NCBI GenBank assembly: GCA_013289015.1 | Contig: JABDAV010000016.1 | Location: 1-44,957, forward strand | From: Bacteroidota bacterium | GTDB lineage: Bacteria; Bacteroidota; Bacteroidia; Chitinophagales; Chitinophagaceae | Direction: 5' to 3' | DNA: 44,957 nt | Shown: piece after piece, positions 1 to 8,832 of the stretch | How positions within the stretch are numbered: the stretch's first letter is position 1 | Layout of the letters: each line of letters starts with the position of its first letter | Translations under genes and position numbers: made by a program | Notes under the pieces: model-generated | Told to the model about the DNA's origin: nothing | The model's database searches: none | What the model saw: only the letters and a program-made list of their open reading frames with translations

Positions 1-84
1 TTAGTTTTGCGTTAACAGCTTATCTTCACCTCGGGTAAGTAATTTTAAAACATATTTCCTGTTGGCAAAACGAAAAAATTATTT

Positions 85-1293
85 ATGGAATTTGTAAGAT
101 TATCAGGACTGTTTAGTTTATTAATACTGACCGCTGCGTGCAATGAAAATACCACTTCTGCAGATGCTAACGCAAAAGCAATAGCTTCTGTTGCAGAGGC
201 AAAGATCGACGGAGCAGTTTCTTGTAGTGTGCTGGGTTTCAGCAAAGCGGATAGCGTAACCTACATGGGCCAGGGAGGCAAAGAATTTAAACCTACGCTT
301 GAAAACAGGTACAAACCTTCTTACAATGTAGAAGGTATGGTATGGATACCGGGAGGTGAATTCAGCATGGGTAATGTAAATCCTGCGAGTATGGAAGATG
401 GTGGCAAGGAAACGATGAACGATGCCCGTCCTGTACACCGTGTAAATGTAAATGGATTTTTCATGGATGCGAATGAAGTAACCAATGCTGAGTTTGCAGC
501 TTTTGTTAAAGCCACAGGATATGTAACAGTTGCGGAAAGAACACCTACCAAAGAGGAATTTCCGGGTGCTCCGCCGGAAAATCTGGTTGCAGGTTCTGTT
601 GTTTTCACGCCAACGGCAACTTCAGACCTATCTAACCACTATGACTGGTGGAATTATGTAAAAGGAGCCAATTGGAAGCATCCATTTGGTCCCGGCAGTG
701 ATGTTAAGGGAAAAGACAATTACCCTGTTGTACATGTATCATGGGAAGATGCGGCAGCTTATGCTAAATGGGCAGGTAAAAGATTGCCCACTGAGGCGGA
801 ATGGGAGTTTGCTGCAAGAGGAGGTAAGGCAGGCCAGTTGTATACCTGGGGTAACCAGCTAAAACCTGATGGCAAATGGATGGCTAATATTTATGAAGGT
901 GTATTCCCTTCAAAAGATGAAGGCCTGGATGGATATGCAGGCATTGCGCCGGTTAAGCAGTATCCTGCAAATCCTTATGGACTGTATGATATGGCAGGCA
1001 ATGTATGGGAATGGTGCAACGATTGGTATAAGCCTGATTATTATCAAACTCTTGCCGATGAAAGCGCTGTATCAAAAAATCCACAAGGCCCATCGGATTC
1101 TTATGATCCTGCCGAGCCGGATCAAAAAAAGAGAGTGCAGAGAGGCGGTTCATTTTTGTGTACCGATCAATATTGTACACGCTACATGGTTGGTACCAGG
1201 GGAAAAGGAGAGGTTAGCTCTGCCTCTAATCACATTGGGTTTCGTTGCGTAAAAGATGTACCGGCTAATAACTTAACAGCTCTTGTTAAATAA
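85..1293 (+). CDS. Formylglycine-generating-enzyme (SUMF1) family lipoprotein
   Basis: 402 aa. A lipoprotein signal peptide ends in the lipobox LTAAC (Cys19), so the protein is probably membrane anchored outside the cytoplasm. The FGE-sulfatase fold starts near residue 86 (GMVWIPGGEFSMGN) and shows the family hallmarks GNVWEWCNDWY and, near the C-terminus, RGGSFLCTDQYCTRY. Cys359 and Cys364 have the same spacing as the two active-site cysteines of true formylglycine-generating enzymes, which oxidise a Cys to formylglycine in sulfatases. Gliding proteins of the GldJ/GldK type share the fold but, to my knowledge, lack this pair, so an enzymatic role is plausible. No sulfatase gene is visible in the window, so the substrate is unknown. 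The family call is firm; the activity is inferred. Confidence 0.88.
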   Translation: MEFVRLSGLFSLLILTAACNENTTSADANAKAIASVAEAKIDGAVSCSVLGFSKADSVTYMGQGGKEFKPTLENRYKPSYNVEGMVWIPGGEFSMGNVNPASMEDGGKETMNDARPVHRVNVNGFFMDANEVTNAEFAAFVKATGYVTVAERTPTKEEFPGAPPENLVAGSVVFTPTATSDLSNHYDWWNYVKGANWKHPFGPGSDVKGKDNYPVVHVSWEDAAAYAKWAGKRLPTEAEWEFAARGGKAGQLYTWGNQLKPDGKWMANIYEGVFPSKDEGLDGYAGIAPVKQYPANPYGLYDMAGNVWEWCNDWYKPDYYQTLADESAVSKNPQGPSDSYDPAEPDQKKRVQRGGSFLCTDQYCTRYMVGTRGKGEVSSASNHIGFRCVKDVPANNLTALVK

Positions 1294-1320
1294 GGTATTT
1301 AATAATTTAAAAATGATCAT

Positions 1321-2550
1321 TTGAAAATCAGGGGATTCCTTGTCTTTATATTATTGTTGCTTACCTTATTTGTGAATGCACAGGAAGAAAAACCTGCAAA
1401 TAATCCAATTGATACTTCCAAAGAAAAAGATTTGATGGACGTAATAAAAGGTGTTCTGAACTCCAAACCTAAAAATGATACAACTAAAAAGACTTCTACT
1501 GTAACAGTACTGCCTGCTATAGGATATAATCCCAGCATAGGTTTCTTATTAGGCATTAACTTTTTACGGTCTTTTCGTAAGGGCGATCCTGCCACAACCA
1601 GCCTTTCTGTGGCACAGCTTGATGTTTCAGTTACTTCAAAAAAATTGCTCATTGCACGGTTCAGAACGAATATTTTCACAGCAGATAATAAATGGAATTT
1701 CCAGGGCAACTGGCAATATATGCGCAATTATGTAAACGATTTTGGATTGGGAGATGAAGCCCAAAAGAATCCGCCTGTAAACTATCCTATCCGTTTTAAT
1801 TATTTCAGGTTTACTGAAAAAGCATTCCGAAGCTTAGGTAATAATTTTTACGCCGGCGGAGGCTTAAGTATTGATCTGCGAAATGACATACAAGACGAAA
1901 AGCTTGACAGTGTTACAACAACGCCGCATTACCGGTATAGTACTGCCAACGGGTTTAATCCCAATACATATTTTGTAAACGGGTTAATAGCAAACATTCA
2001 ATATAATACAAAAGAGCATCCAAACAGGCCTTATAAAGGCATGTACATCGAAGCGAACATACGGTATAATACCAAGCTGATTGGTAGCACCGAAGAAGCA
2101 GGACAGTTGTATACAGAATTCAGAAAATACTGGAGCCTGTCTGAACGAAATCCTGAACATGTACTTGCTTTCTGGTATTGGGGCAGCTATCTTTTATGGG
2201 GAAAACTACCATATCTTGAACTGCCTAGCACAAGCTATGATACGTATAACCGCAGTGGAAGAGGCTATACTTTAGGAAGATTCAGAGGACCGGATTTTGT
2301 ATATTGGGAAACAGAATACCGGTTCCCGATAAGCCAGGTTTCAAAACTTTTCAGCGGTGTGGTATTTACCAATTTCCAATCTTATTCTGATGCCAGTAAT
2401 AACGGGCTTTTTAAACGCATAGAGCCTGCAGTAGGAGCAGGCCTCCGCATATTGTTCACCAAGGCATCCCGCACCAATATTTGTCTTGACTATGCACGTG
2501 GGAAATATGGCTCATCAGGTTTCTTTTTCGCGCTGAATGAAGCTTTCTAA
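1321..2550 (+). CDS. BamA/TamA-family (Omp85) outer-membrane beta-barrel protein without POTRA domains
   Basis: 409 aa, starting at a TTG codon; the only nearby ATG (1313) closes after three codons, so TTG is the likely start. An N-terminal signal peptide ends at FVNAQ. After a short polar linker the protein is all barrel: alternating aromatic strands, an Omp85-like block (GRGYTLGRFRGPDFVYWETEYRFPI, in part) and a final strand ending in Phe, the usual outer-membrane insertion signal. It is too short for N-terminal POTRA repeats, so it resembles the surface-antigen barrel proteins common in Bacteroidota rather than BamA itself. It lies 27 bp behind the FGE-like gene on the same strand and may be cotranscribed. 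Its cargo or function is not known. Confidence 0.8.
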   Translation: MKIRGFLVFILLLLTLFVNAQEEKPANNPIDTSKEKDLMDVIKGVLNSKPKNDTTKKTSTVTVLPAIGYNPSIGFLLGINFLRSFRKGDPATTSLSVAQLDVSVTSKKLLIARFRTNIFTADNKWNFQGNWQYMRNYVNDFGLGDEAQKNPPVNYPIRFNYFRFTEKAFRSLGNNFYAGGGLSIDLRNDIQDEKLDSVTTTPHYRYSTANGFNPNTYFVNGLIANIQYNTKEHPNRPYKGMYIEANIRYNTKLIGSTEEAGQLYTEFRKYWSLSERNPEHVLAFWYWGSYLLWGKLPYLELPSTSYDTYNRSGRGYTLGRFRGPDFVYWETEYRFPISQVSKLFSGVVFTNFQSYSDASNNGLFKRIEPAVGAGLRILFTKASRTNICLDYARGKYGSSGFFFALNEAF

Positions 2551-2752
2551 AACAACTTTTCACATAATTATTTTGTAAGCTTTATCCAGGAAAGGGTAAC
2601 GTGCATCATCTGTGGCTTTAACTGTCATTCACCTTCACATTGTATTTAACGAAATCCTGCTTATATAAAAATTGCAAAAAATAGAACACTATTATCTGGT
2701 TAGCAAATCTTATATTATAAAACCTGTTTATTTTTAAGGTAAAACCAACTTC

Positions 2753-3676
2753 ATGAAAAATACACTGGTACTTATTCTTATCCTGCTTGCTTTTAAAACG
2801 CTTGCACAGGATGCCACTATTCAAAACCTGAAAACAGAATCATCGAAAACAATTGCAAAAGATCCCAACGATACCATTCCCAAAATATGGGAAACAGGAG
2901 GTTTGTTTAGCCTGAATCTTTCACAGGGTTCTTTAAGCAACTGGGCCGCGGGCGGTGAAAAATTTTCTATTGCCGTTAATTCTTTGCTTAACGCTTACGC
3001 ATTTTATAAAAAAGACAAAAATAGCTGGGATAACTCGTTAACATGGAATTTAGGTTATGTAAAAACTACATCTCTCGGTACGAGAAAAAATGATGACCGC
3101 TTTGAATATACCAGCAAATATGGATATGCACTTGGTCCAAAACTTAGTTTGAGCGCCCTGTTTAATATAAGAACTCAGTTTTTTAAAGGCTATAATTATC
3201 CTGATGCCACTACGAAAGTTTATTCTTCCAATTTTTTTGCGCCTGCATATATCATATTAAGCCCTGGTCTTAATTACACTCCTGTAAAAAACCTTTCCAT
3301 ATTTGTTTCGCCTGCAACACCCAGATGGACTATTGTGAAGGATACAAGCCTGTCTGCTTTATACGGCGTTGATCCCGGCAAAAAAAGCGATTTCCAGTTT
3401 GGTGCATATGCAAGCATAACTTATATGGCTAATCTTGGAAAGATAGTTACTTATACAGGCAAGCTTGATCTCTTTTCCAACTACGAACATAATCCGCAAA
3501 ATGTGGATCTATATATGACCAATCTTTTTGCAGCAAAAATCTCGAAGGTACTTTCAGTAACTTACAGCCTTACTTTAATTTATGATGATGATGTAAGGCA
3601 ATTCGGGCCAAATTTTGATGCACCGGGTTTGCAGGTTCAATCATTGCTAGGGGTTGGATTGTTGCTAAAATTTTAA
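2753..3676 (+). CDS. DUF3078 domain outer-membrane protein
   Basis: 307 aa. The N-terminal signal peptide (KTLAQ cleavage region) is followed by a beta-barrel-like chain. The segment around residues 47-75 (GGLFSLNLSQGSLSNWAAGG) is the signature start of DUF3078, a Bacteroidota family of predicted outer-membrane barrels without an assigned role. The protein ends in LLLKF, with a terminal Phe as expected for an outer-membrane barrel. The gene is followed by a strong hairpin shared with the convergent DksA-like gene. The family call is good; no function can be stated. Confidence 0.85.
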   Translation: MKNTLVLILILLAFKTLAQDATIQNLKTESSKTIAKDPNDTIPKIWETGGLFSLNLSQGSLSNWAAGGEKFSIAVNSLLNAYAFYKKDKNSWDNSLTWNLGYVKTTSLGTRKNDDRFEYTSKYGYALGPKLSLSALFNIRTQFFKGYNYPDATTKVYSSNFFAPAYIILSPGLNYTPVKNLSIFVSPATPRWTIVKDTSLSALYGVDPGKKSDFQFGAYASITYMANLGKIVTYTGKLDLFSNYEHNPQNVDLYMTNLFAAKISKVLSVTYSLTLIYDDDVRQFGPNFDAPGLQVQSLLGVGLLLKF

Positions 3677-3702
3677 CAATTGAAACAAGCGTTTATATAC
3701 AA

Positions 3703-3736
3703 AAAGAAACGCCGGTTTTTTCGACCGGCGTTTCTT
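3703..3736. terminator. Bidirectional Rho-independent terminator
   Basis: A perfect 13-bp inverted repeat (AAGAAACGCCGGT / ACCGGCGTTTCTT) with an 8-nt T-rich loop sits between the ends of two convergent genes (DUF3078 on plus, DksA-like on minus). It is well placed to end both transcripts. Confidence 0.85.
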
Positions 3737-3751
3737 CTGAAATAGGTTAAA

Positions 3752-4603
3752 TCATTCTCCCGCTTTTACCAAACCAAGCTTGGCTTCAAGGCTCAGTGTA
3801 GCGTGTGGCACTGCACGTAAACGGGCCTTATCAATTAATCTTCCTGTTACGCGGCAAATGCCGTATGTTTTATTTTCTATTCGTATCAATGCTTTTTCAA
3901 GGTGATCGATATAAGTGATCTGCCTGCTTGCCATTTGACTAAGCTGTTCTCTTTCCATGCTAATGCTTCCATCTTCCATCGTCATATAACGATTCTCACT
4001 CTCATCGCCGCCCATATCATCTTTCCGGGTGATCAATCCCTGCAGGTATGCCAGTTCCTTTTTAGAAGCATCAAGCTTTCTCTGGATCAATTCCCTGAAT
4101 TCATTCAATTCAACGTCACTGTATCTTACAAGCGGCTCAGTTGATTTAACCTGTTCATGGCGCTGCTCAAGTGATTTGTAAGAAGGTTCATACGGCACAC
4201 TTGTTTTTGCATTTATCTTAGGCAACTTAACTTCTTTTATAGGTTCGGGTTTTTTAGCAACTTTCTTTTCCGGGCTGACTACTTTTTCTTCGTGTTTTTT
4301 TTGTTTGGACATAGAATCTATATGTTTATCGTGCTTATTCACCTCAGCCCTTGGCTGAGCTTTTACTACGGCAGGTTTTACTGTTGTCACAACTTTTGTA
4401 CTTGTTTTTTGTTTTACTGCAGGTTTTTTTGCTGCTTTTTTTGGAGCCGTTATTTTAGCCTTGGCTTTTACCACAGGTTTTGAAGTTTTACCCGCAGACT
4501 TGTGCACGGGCTTTTTATCTGCCTTAGGCTTTGCTTTTTTTGCTGCTGCAGCTTTTTTTGCCTTGGGCTTAGCTGCTTTTTTGATTGATTTTTTCTGTGG
4601 CAT
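3752..4603 (-). CDS. TraR/DksA-family protein with long Lys/Ala/Pro-rich histone-like N-terminus
   Basis: 283 aa. Residues 1-130 are a low-complexity basic tail (AAKPKAKKAAAAKKAKPKA and similar), like histone H1 or bacterial histone-like tails. Residues about 155-280 form a DksA/TraR module: a coiled-coil hairpin with an acidic tip (DDMGGDESEN around 195-203) and the conserved C-terminal block TYGICRVTGRLIDKARLRAVPHATL. Classical DksA has a four-cysteine zinc finger; here only Cys250 remains, a loss I recall from many Bacteroidota homologues. The likely role is RNA-polymerase secondary-channel binding, with the tail perhaps binding DNA or RNA (inference). It begins 6 bp after ileS on the same strand, a linkage conserved in the phylum. 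Confidence 0.85.
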   Translation of the reverse strand: MPQKKSIKKAAKPKAKKAAAAKKAKPKADKKPVHKSAGKTSKPVVKAKAKITAPKKAAKKPAVKQKTSTKVVTTVKPAVVKAQPRAEVNKHDKHIDSMSKQKKHEEKVVSPEKKVAKKPEPIKEVKLPKINAKTSVPYEPSYKSLEQRHEQVKSTEPLVRYSDVELNEFRELIQRKLDASKKELAYLQGLITRKDDMGGDESENRYMTMEDGSISMEREQLSQMASRQITYIDHLEKALIRIENKTYGICRVTGRLIDKARLRAVPHATLSLEAKLGLVKAGE

Positions 4604-4609
4604 AGTACG

Positions 4610-7600
4610 TTATCCTTTTTTATTTACGCTCACTTTCAACAGGTTGTCATTAACTTCAATCTCAGTGCCATCATTGATTTCAGGCACCCAATTGAGATTA
4701 TCTGCCAAAATTTCGGCGCAAATATAGTTTTTAAATGTATTTATAGAGGGTTTGAGTGCAGTATTGTCAACTACATTAACGAATATACGATCTGTGAGGT
4801 CTAAGCCTTTATCCTTTCTTATGTTTTGAACACGGTTCACAAATTCTCTTGCATCACCTTCCATTTTCAGCTCTTCAGAAAGCATTATATCCAAAGCAAC
4901 GGTAATATTACCTTTTGAAGCCACACTCCAACCGGGAATATCTTCCGCAATAATTTCAAGTTCACTTGCTGATATGGTAAATTTCCCGGCTTTTAGCCCA
5001 ATTTCAACAAAACCTGTTTTTTCAAGATCGCTGATCTGTTGTTGCGAAAAGTTGTTAATGATGGCTGCAGCTTCCTTCATGCCTGTACCAAGTTTTGCGC
5101 CCAGCAGCTTAAAATTGGGCTTTACTTTTTTATGAATGATGCTTTCAGCCTCAGTAACCAAATCTATTTTTTTGATATTAACCTCAGTCTTTATTATATC
5201 CTCAACTTTTTGCAGCTGAGCTTTCATTTCCGGATTTAACACCGGGATCAAGGCTCTTTGTAGAGGTTGACGAACTTTGATATTCGTTTTTTTACGAAGA
5301 GAAAGTATCAGAGATGATATATCCTGCGCCAATTGCATTCTTTCTTCAAGTGCGGTATCAACCAGGCTTTCTTCCGCAACAGGGAAATCTGTATGGTGAA
5401 CAGAGTCAACGGCAAACCGTTTTGTTACTTTATTCAAATTATTGAATACTGCATCACTGAAGAACGGAGACACAGGCGCCATCAATCTTGAAACTACATC
5501 CAGGCATTCATACAGGGTTTGATAAGCAGATATTTTATCTGTTTCATATTCGCCCTTCCAGAATCTTCTGCGGCAAAGCCTCACATACCAGTTACTTAAA
5601 TGTTCATCAAGGAATTCTTCGATCAATCTTCCTGCTATAGTAGGTTCATAATCATCCATAGCCTCGTTCACTTTCTTAATTAAGGTATTAAGCGAGGAAA
5701 GCACCCATCTGTCAAGTTCAGGCCTTTGCTCTACCGGAATATAATCTTCTTTAAAAGCAAATTCATCTACATTAGCATACAAAGCAAAAAACTGGTAAGT
5801 ATTATATAAGGTACCAAAGAATTTGCGCTGTACTTCTTTAATGCCGTTAAGATCAAATTTTAAATTATCCCAGGGAGAGGCATTGGTTACAAGATACCAG
5901 CGGGTAGCATCAGCCCCGAAATCGTTTATGGTTTTGAAAGGATCGATAACATTCCCAAGACGTTTACTCATTTTTATACCATTCTTATCCAACACTAACC
6001 CGTTAGAAACACAGGTTTTAAATGCCAGTCCCGGGTATTTTTCATCTGATACTTCAATACCATTCGCTTTCAACTCATCCTGAACGGATTCTTTAATAAG
6101 CGCAGCTATTGCATGCAGCGTATAAAACCATCCGCGGGTTTGATCAACACCTTCTGCGATGAAATCCGCCGGATAATTGGCAGCGAAAGTTTCTATATTC
6201 TCAAAAGGAAAATGCCACTGAGCGTAAGGCATTGCTCCACTGTCGAACCAAACATCCACCAGCTCAGGCACACGTTTCATTGGTTTGCCCGAAGAAGAGA
6301 CCAGAACAACTTCATCAACCAATGGCTTGTGCAGATCAAGGTTATCGTCTGATAAGAATTGCGCATTAATAGTATGAATGGTATCGTCTGCCTTTTTTGC
6401 TTCGGCTTTTAATTCTTCAATTGAACCAATACAAATTTCTTCTTCACCATCTTTTGTTCTCCAAACCGGAAGCGGCGTGCCCCAGAAGCGGCTACGGCTT
6501 AAATTCCAGTCAACCATATTCTCAAGCCAGTTACCAAAACGGCCTTCCCCTGTGCTTTTAGGCTTCCAGTTAATAGTTTTATTCAGCTCAACCATCCTGT
6601 CTCTTAATGCGGTGGTTTTAATAAACCATGCATCAAGCGGATAATATAAAACGGGTTTATCCGTTCGCCAGCAATGCGGATAACTGTGCTCATATTTCTC
6701 TACTTTAAAAGCGCGGTTCTCTTTTTTAAGCTTTACAGAAATATCAACATTCACATCCTGGTATGCAGGATCGTCTTTATAATCTTTTACATACCGGTTG
6801 CTGAATTCACCCAGGCCATCTACAAATTTTCCTTCCCGGTCAACCATTGTTAAAATACCAATGTCATATTTCTTTCCGATCTTAAAGTCGTCAGCGCCAA
6901 AAGCAGGAGCTGTATGTACAATACCGGTTCCATCTTCCGTGGTTACAAAATCACCTAACAGAACCTTGAAAGCATTTAGGTTGCCTGTTTTATTGGCTTC
7001 GAAAGGAAGCAATTGTTCATAAGAAATACCTTCTAATTCCTTGCCTTTAAATTCAGCTAAAATTTTCCAGGAAAGCGCCCCCTCTCTGCCGCCCCCTTCA
7101 GAGGAGGAATTTTTAACTCCGGAATTTTCAAAATCCCCGTTTTCATTTTCGGGCTTAAAATATTTATGTAATAATGCTTTTGCAAGAATTACATTAACCG
7201 GCAAATGTGTATATGGATTAAACGCTTTTACCAGCACATAATCGATATCGCCACCAACGGTTAATCCGAGGTTTGAAGGCAAAGTCCATGGAGTGGTTGT
7301 CCAGGCAAGGAAGAAGACGCCCTCTAACCCTCTGAAGGGGGAATCCAACCATGCTTCTTCTCCATATTGCAAAAGTTTTTTTGCGAAAAGATGCTCTTCT
7401 TTTTTTCCCTTTAGGGTTAGGGCAAACATTGCCACCACGCTCGTATCCTTCACGTCTTTATAACAACCCGGTTGATTCAATTCATGCGAGCTTAAACCGG
7501 TTCCCGCCGCCGGTGAATAAGGCTGAATACTCACATCTTCATATAACAAGCCTCTTTTGTATAACTGTTTCAGCAGCCACCAAAGCGATTCGATATACTC

Positions 7601-8065
7601 ATTTTTGAAAGTAATGTAAGGATGGTCAAGGTCGACCCAATAACCAATCTCCCTGGTTAGGTCATCCCATTTGTCTTTATAGCGAAGTACTGCCTCACGG
7701 CATTTCCTGTTATAGTCTTCTACTGATATTTTTTTGCCGATATCTTCTTTAGTAATGCCAAGTTCTTTCTCAACACCTAATTCTACCGGCAATCCATGCG
7801 TATCCCAACCACCTTTACGCTGTACCTGAAAACCCTTCATTGTTTTGTAGCGGCAAATAATATCTTTTATGGTTCTGCCGATCACGTGATGGATACCTGG
7901 CATGCCATTAGCGCTGGGAGGCCCCTCATAAAAAACAAAAGGCTGCCTGCCTTCCCTCAGAGAAACGCTTTGTTCAAATGCTTTTTCTTCCTTCCACTTG
8001 CTTAGAATCTCCTTTTCGATTGCGGGGAGATTTAAGCCGGAAAATTCTTTGTATTTAGCTCCCAT
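4610..8065 (-). CDS. ileS: Isoleucyl-tRNA synthetase, type 2 (IleRS2)
   Basis: 1151 aa, full length, cytoplasmic; charges tRNA-Ile. The N-terminal Rossmann fold has GPPSANGMPGIHH (residues 48-60). The HIGH signature is replaced by GIHH (57-60), a noncanonical G-x-H-H version described for mupirocin-hyper-resistant IleRS2 enzymes. Also visible are WDTHGLPVE, the CP1 editing domain (AWTTTPWTLPSN), DQTRGWFYTL and KMSKR near residue 700, then an anticodon-binding domain and a long C-terminal region. Two low-complexity insertions flank the editing-domain start (about residues 225-250 and 308-332); each contains a copy of a GC-rich palindromic repeat inserted in frame. The DksA-like gene follows 6 bp downstream. 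Confidence 0.97.
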   Translation of the reverse strand: MGAKYKEFSGLNLPAIEKEILSKWKEEKAFEQSVSLREGRQPFVFYEGPPSANGMPGIHHVIGRTIKDIICRYKTMKGFQVQRKGGWDTHGLPVELGVEKELGITKEDIGKKISVEDYNRKCREAVLRYKDKWDDLTREIGYWVDLDHPYITFKNEYIESLWWLLKQLYKRGLLYEDVSIQPYSPAAGTGLSSHELNQPGCYKDVKDTSVVAMFALTLKGKKEEHLFAKKLLQYGEEAWLDSPFRGLEGVFFLAWTTTPWTLPSNLGLTVGGDIDYVLVKAFNPYTHLPVNVILAKALLHKYFKPENENGDFENSGVKNSSSEGGGREGALSWKILAEFKGKELEGISYEQLLPFEANKTGNLNAFKVLLGDFVTTEDGTGIVHTAPAFGADDFKIGKKYDIGILTMVDREGKFVDGLGEFSNRYVKDYKDDPAYQDVNVDISVKLKKENRAFKVEKYEHSYPHCWRTDKPVLYYPLDAWFIKTTALRDRMVELNKTINWKPKSTGEGRFGNWLENMVDWNLSRSRFWGTPLPVWRTKDGEEEICIGSIEELKAEAKKADDTIHTINAQFLSDDNLDLHKPLVDEVVLVSSSGKPMKRVPELVDVWFDSGAMPYAQWHFPFENIETFAANYPADFIAEGVDQTRGWFYTLHAIAALIKESVQDELKANGIEVSDEKYPGLAFKTCVSNGLVLDKNGIKMSKRLGNVIDPFKTINDFGADATRWYLVTNASPWDNLKFDLNGIKEVQRKFFGTLYNTYQFFALYANVDEFAFKEDYIPVEQRPELDRWVLSSLNTLIKKVNEAMDDYEPTIAGRLIEEFLDEHLSNWYVRLCRRRFWKGEYETDKISAYQTLYECLDVVSRLMAPVSPFFSDAVFNNLNKVTKRFAVDSVHHTDFPVAEESLVDTALEERMQLAQDISSLILSLRKKTNIKVRQPLQRALIPVLNPEMKAQLQKVEDIIKTEVNIKKIDLVTEAESIIHKKVKPNFKLLGAKLGTGMKEAAAIINNFSQQQISDLEKTGFVEIGLKAGKFTISASELEIIAEDIPGWSVASKGNITVALDIMLSEELKMEGDAREFVNRVQNIRKDKGLDLTDRIFVNVVDNTALKPSINTFKNYICAEILADNLNWVPEINDGTEIEVNDNLLKVSVNKKG
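7075..7110. repeat. In-frame palindromic repeat inside ileS, copy 1
   Basis: A GC-rich block with the core CCCCCTTCAGAGG (7092-7104), in an otherwise AT-rich gene. It encodes the odd segment SSEGGGREGAL of IleRS, about residues 319-331. The core is the exact reverse complement of 7329-7341. Such short elements occur between genes in Bacteroidota; here it seems inserted in frame and tolerated. Confidence 0.65.
7316..7346. repeat. In-frame palindromic repeat inside ileS, copy 2 (inverted)
   Basis: GCCCTCTAACCCTCTGAAGG and following Gs; core CCTCTGAAGGGGG at 7329-7341. It encodes SPFRGLEGV (about residues 240-249), immediately before the conserved FFLAWTTTPW of the editing domain. It is in opposite orientation to the copy at 7075-7110. 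Confidence 0.65.
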
Positions 8066-8220
8066 TACCCTAAAAATACCTGCCTTTAATTTGTAAAAGT
8101 GTGCAAAGGTAGGAATATACTCTTAAATTTATAAGCCGAGCTTAACTGTAGTATATCTGCTAAAAAATTATACAACAGTATAGCTGATGCAATGCAACGC
8201 CCTCTAATCCGGATAGCAAT

Positions 8221-8832
8221 TTACTTTCCCGCCCCTGCAGGAGGCTGGTATTCGGGAACCACATTATGTACAGGTTTAACCGTTTTAAGAAAGGCAAATA
8301 TGGCTTTTAATTCATTATCCGTCATTTTGCTGAAATTATTAATAGGCATTGGTGGCATAAGAGGCCTTGCCCCCTGGATTCCTTTATACAGTCCTTCCCT
8401 TATGCAGGTTATGAATTGATTTTCGGACCAAGCGCCCAAACCTGTTGAATCAGGCGTAAGATTAGCCGCATAAGAAGTGCCCCAGGGTCCGTTCCAGGCT
8501 GTAAGATCATAAGTGGCAGCCATACCTTTTGCAAGCTGATCAGGCGTTAAAGCTGCAACCGGCGCCTGTGACGGATGGCCCGAAAGTGCCAGGTTTGTAT
8601 CTTCAACAGGACCTTTGTCGGTCATTTTCTTTGGCGTATGGCAATCGCCGCAACCTGCAATTATTACCAGATGTTTGCCCCATTCAACCTGGCTTGGGAA
8701 ACCTGCATACGGGTTTGAAGCGGAAATACCGGAATCAGCACTTGATGCAGTATTATCGGTGCTGCCTGTACAATTGTAAAGAGAAAAGCAAAAGCTGCTT
8801 AAAATAACAAATGTTACGAATTGACATTTCAT
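8221..8832 (-). CDS. Monoheme c-type cytochrome lipoprotein
   Basis: 203 aa. The lipoprotein signal has the lipobox LYNC (Cys21). One heme-binding motif CGDCH lies at residues 61-65, and PLMPPMP near residue 160 offers a distal Met ligand. The C-terminal helix MTDNELKAIFAFLKTVKPV is typical of class I cytochrome c. Expected to carry electrons on the periplasmic side, perhaps for a dehydrogenase or oxidase that is not in this window. It stands alone, with about 155 bp before ileS and about 400 bp of non-coding DNA upstream. The call is firm; the partner is unknown. Confidence 0.88.
   Translation of the reverse strand: MKCQFVTFVILSSFCFSLYNCTGSTDNTASSADSGISASNPYAGFPSQVEWGKHLVIIAGCGDCHTPKKMTDKGPVEDTNLALSGHPSQAPVAALTPDQLAKGMAATYDLTAWNGPWGTSYAANLTPDSTGLGAWSENQFITCIREGLYKGIQGARPLMPPMPINNFSKMTDNELKAIFAFLKTVKPVHNVVPEYQPPAGAGK

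Noticed and set aside
1-84. Possible minus-strand gene end (LLTRGEDKLLTQN then TAA at 1-3)
   Set aside because: The frame is closed by a stop after about 25 codons and has no start; likely chance.
869-1252. Plus-strand 127-codon frame within the FGE-like gene
   Set aside because: Shadow of the real frame; no protein-like features, and the FGE frame is complete.
7075-7346. CRISPR-like array
   Set aside because: Only two copies, inverted with respect to each other, inside a coding gene and with no cas genes.
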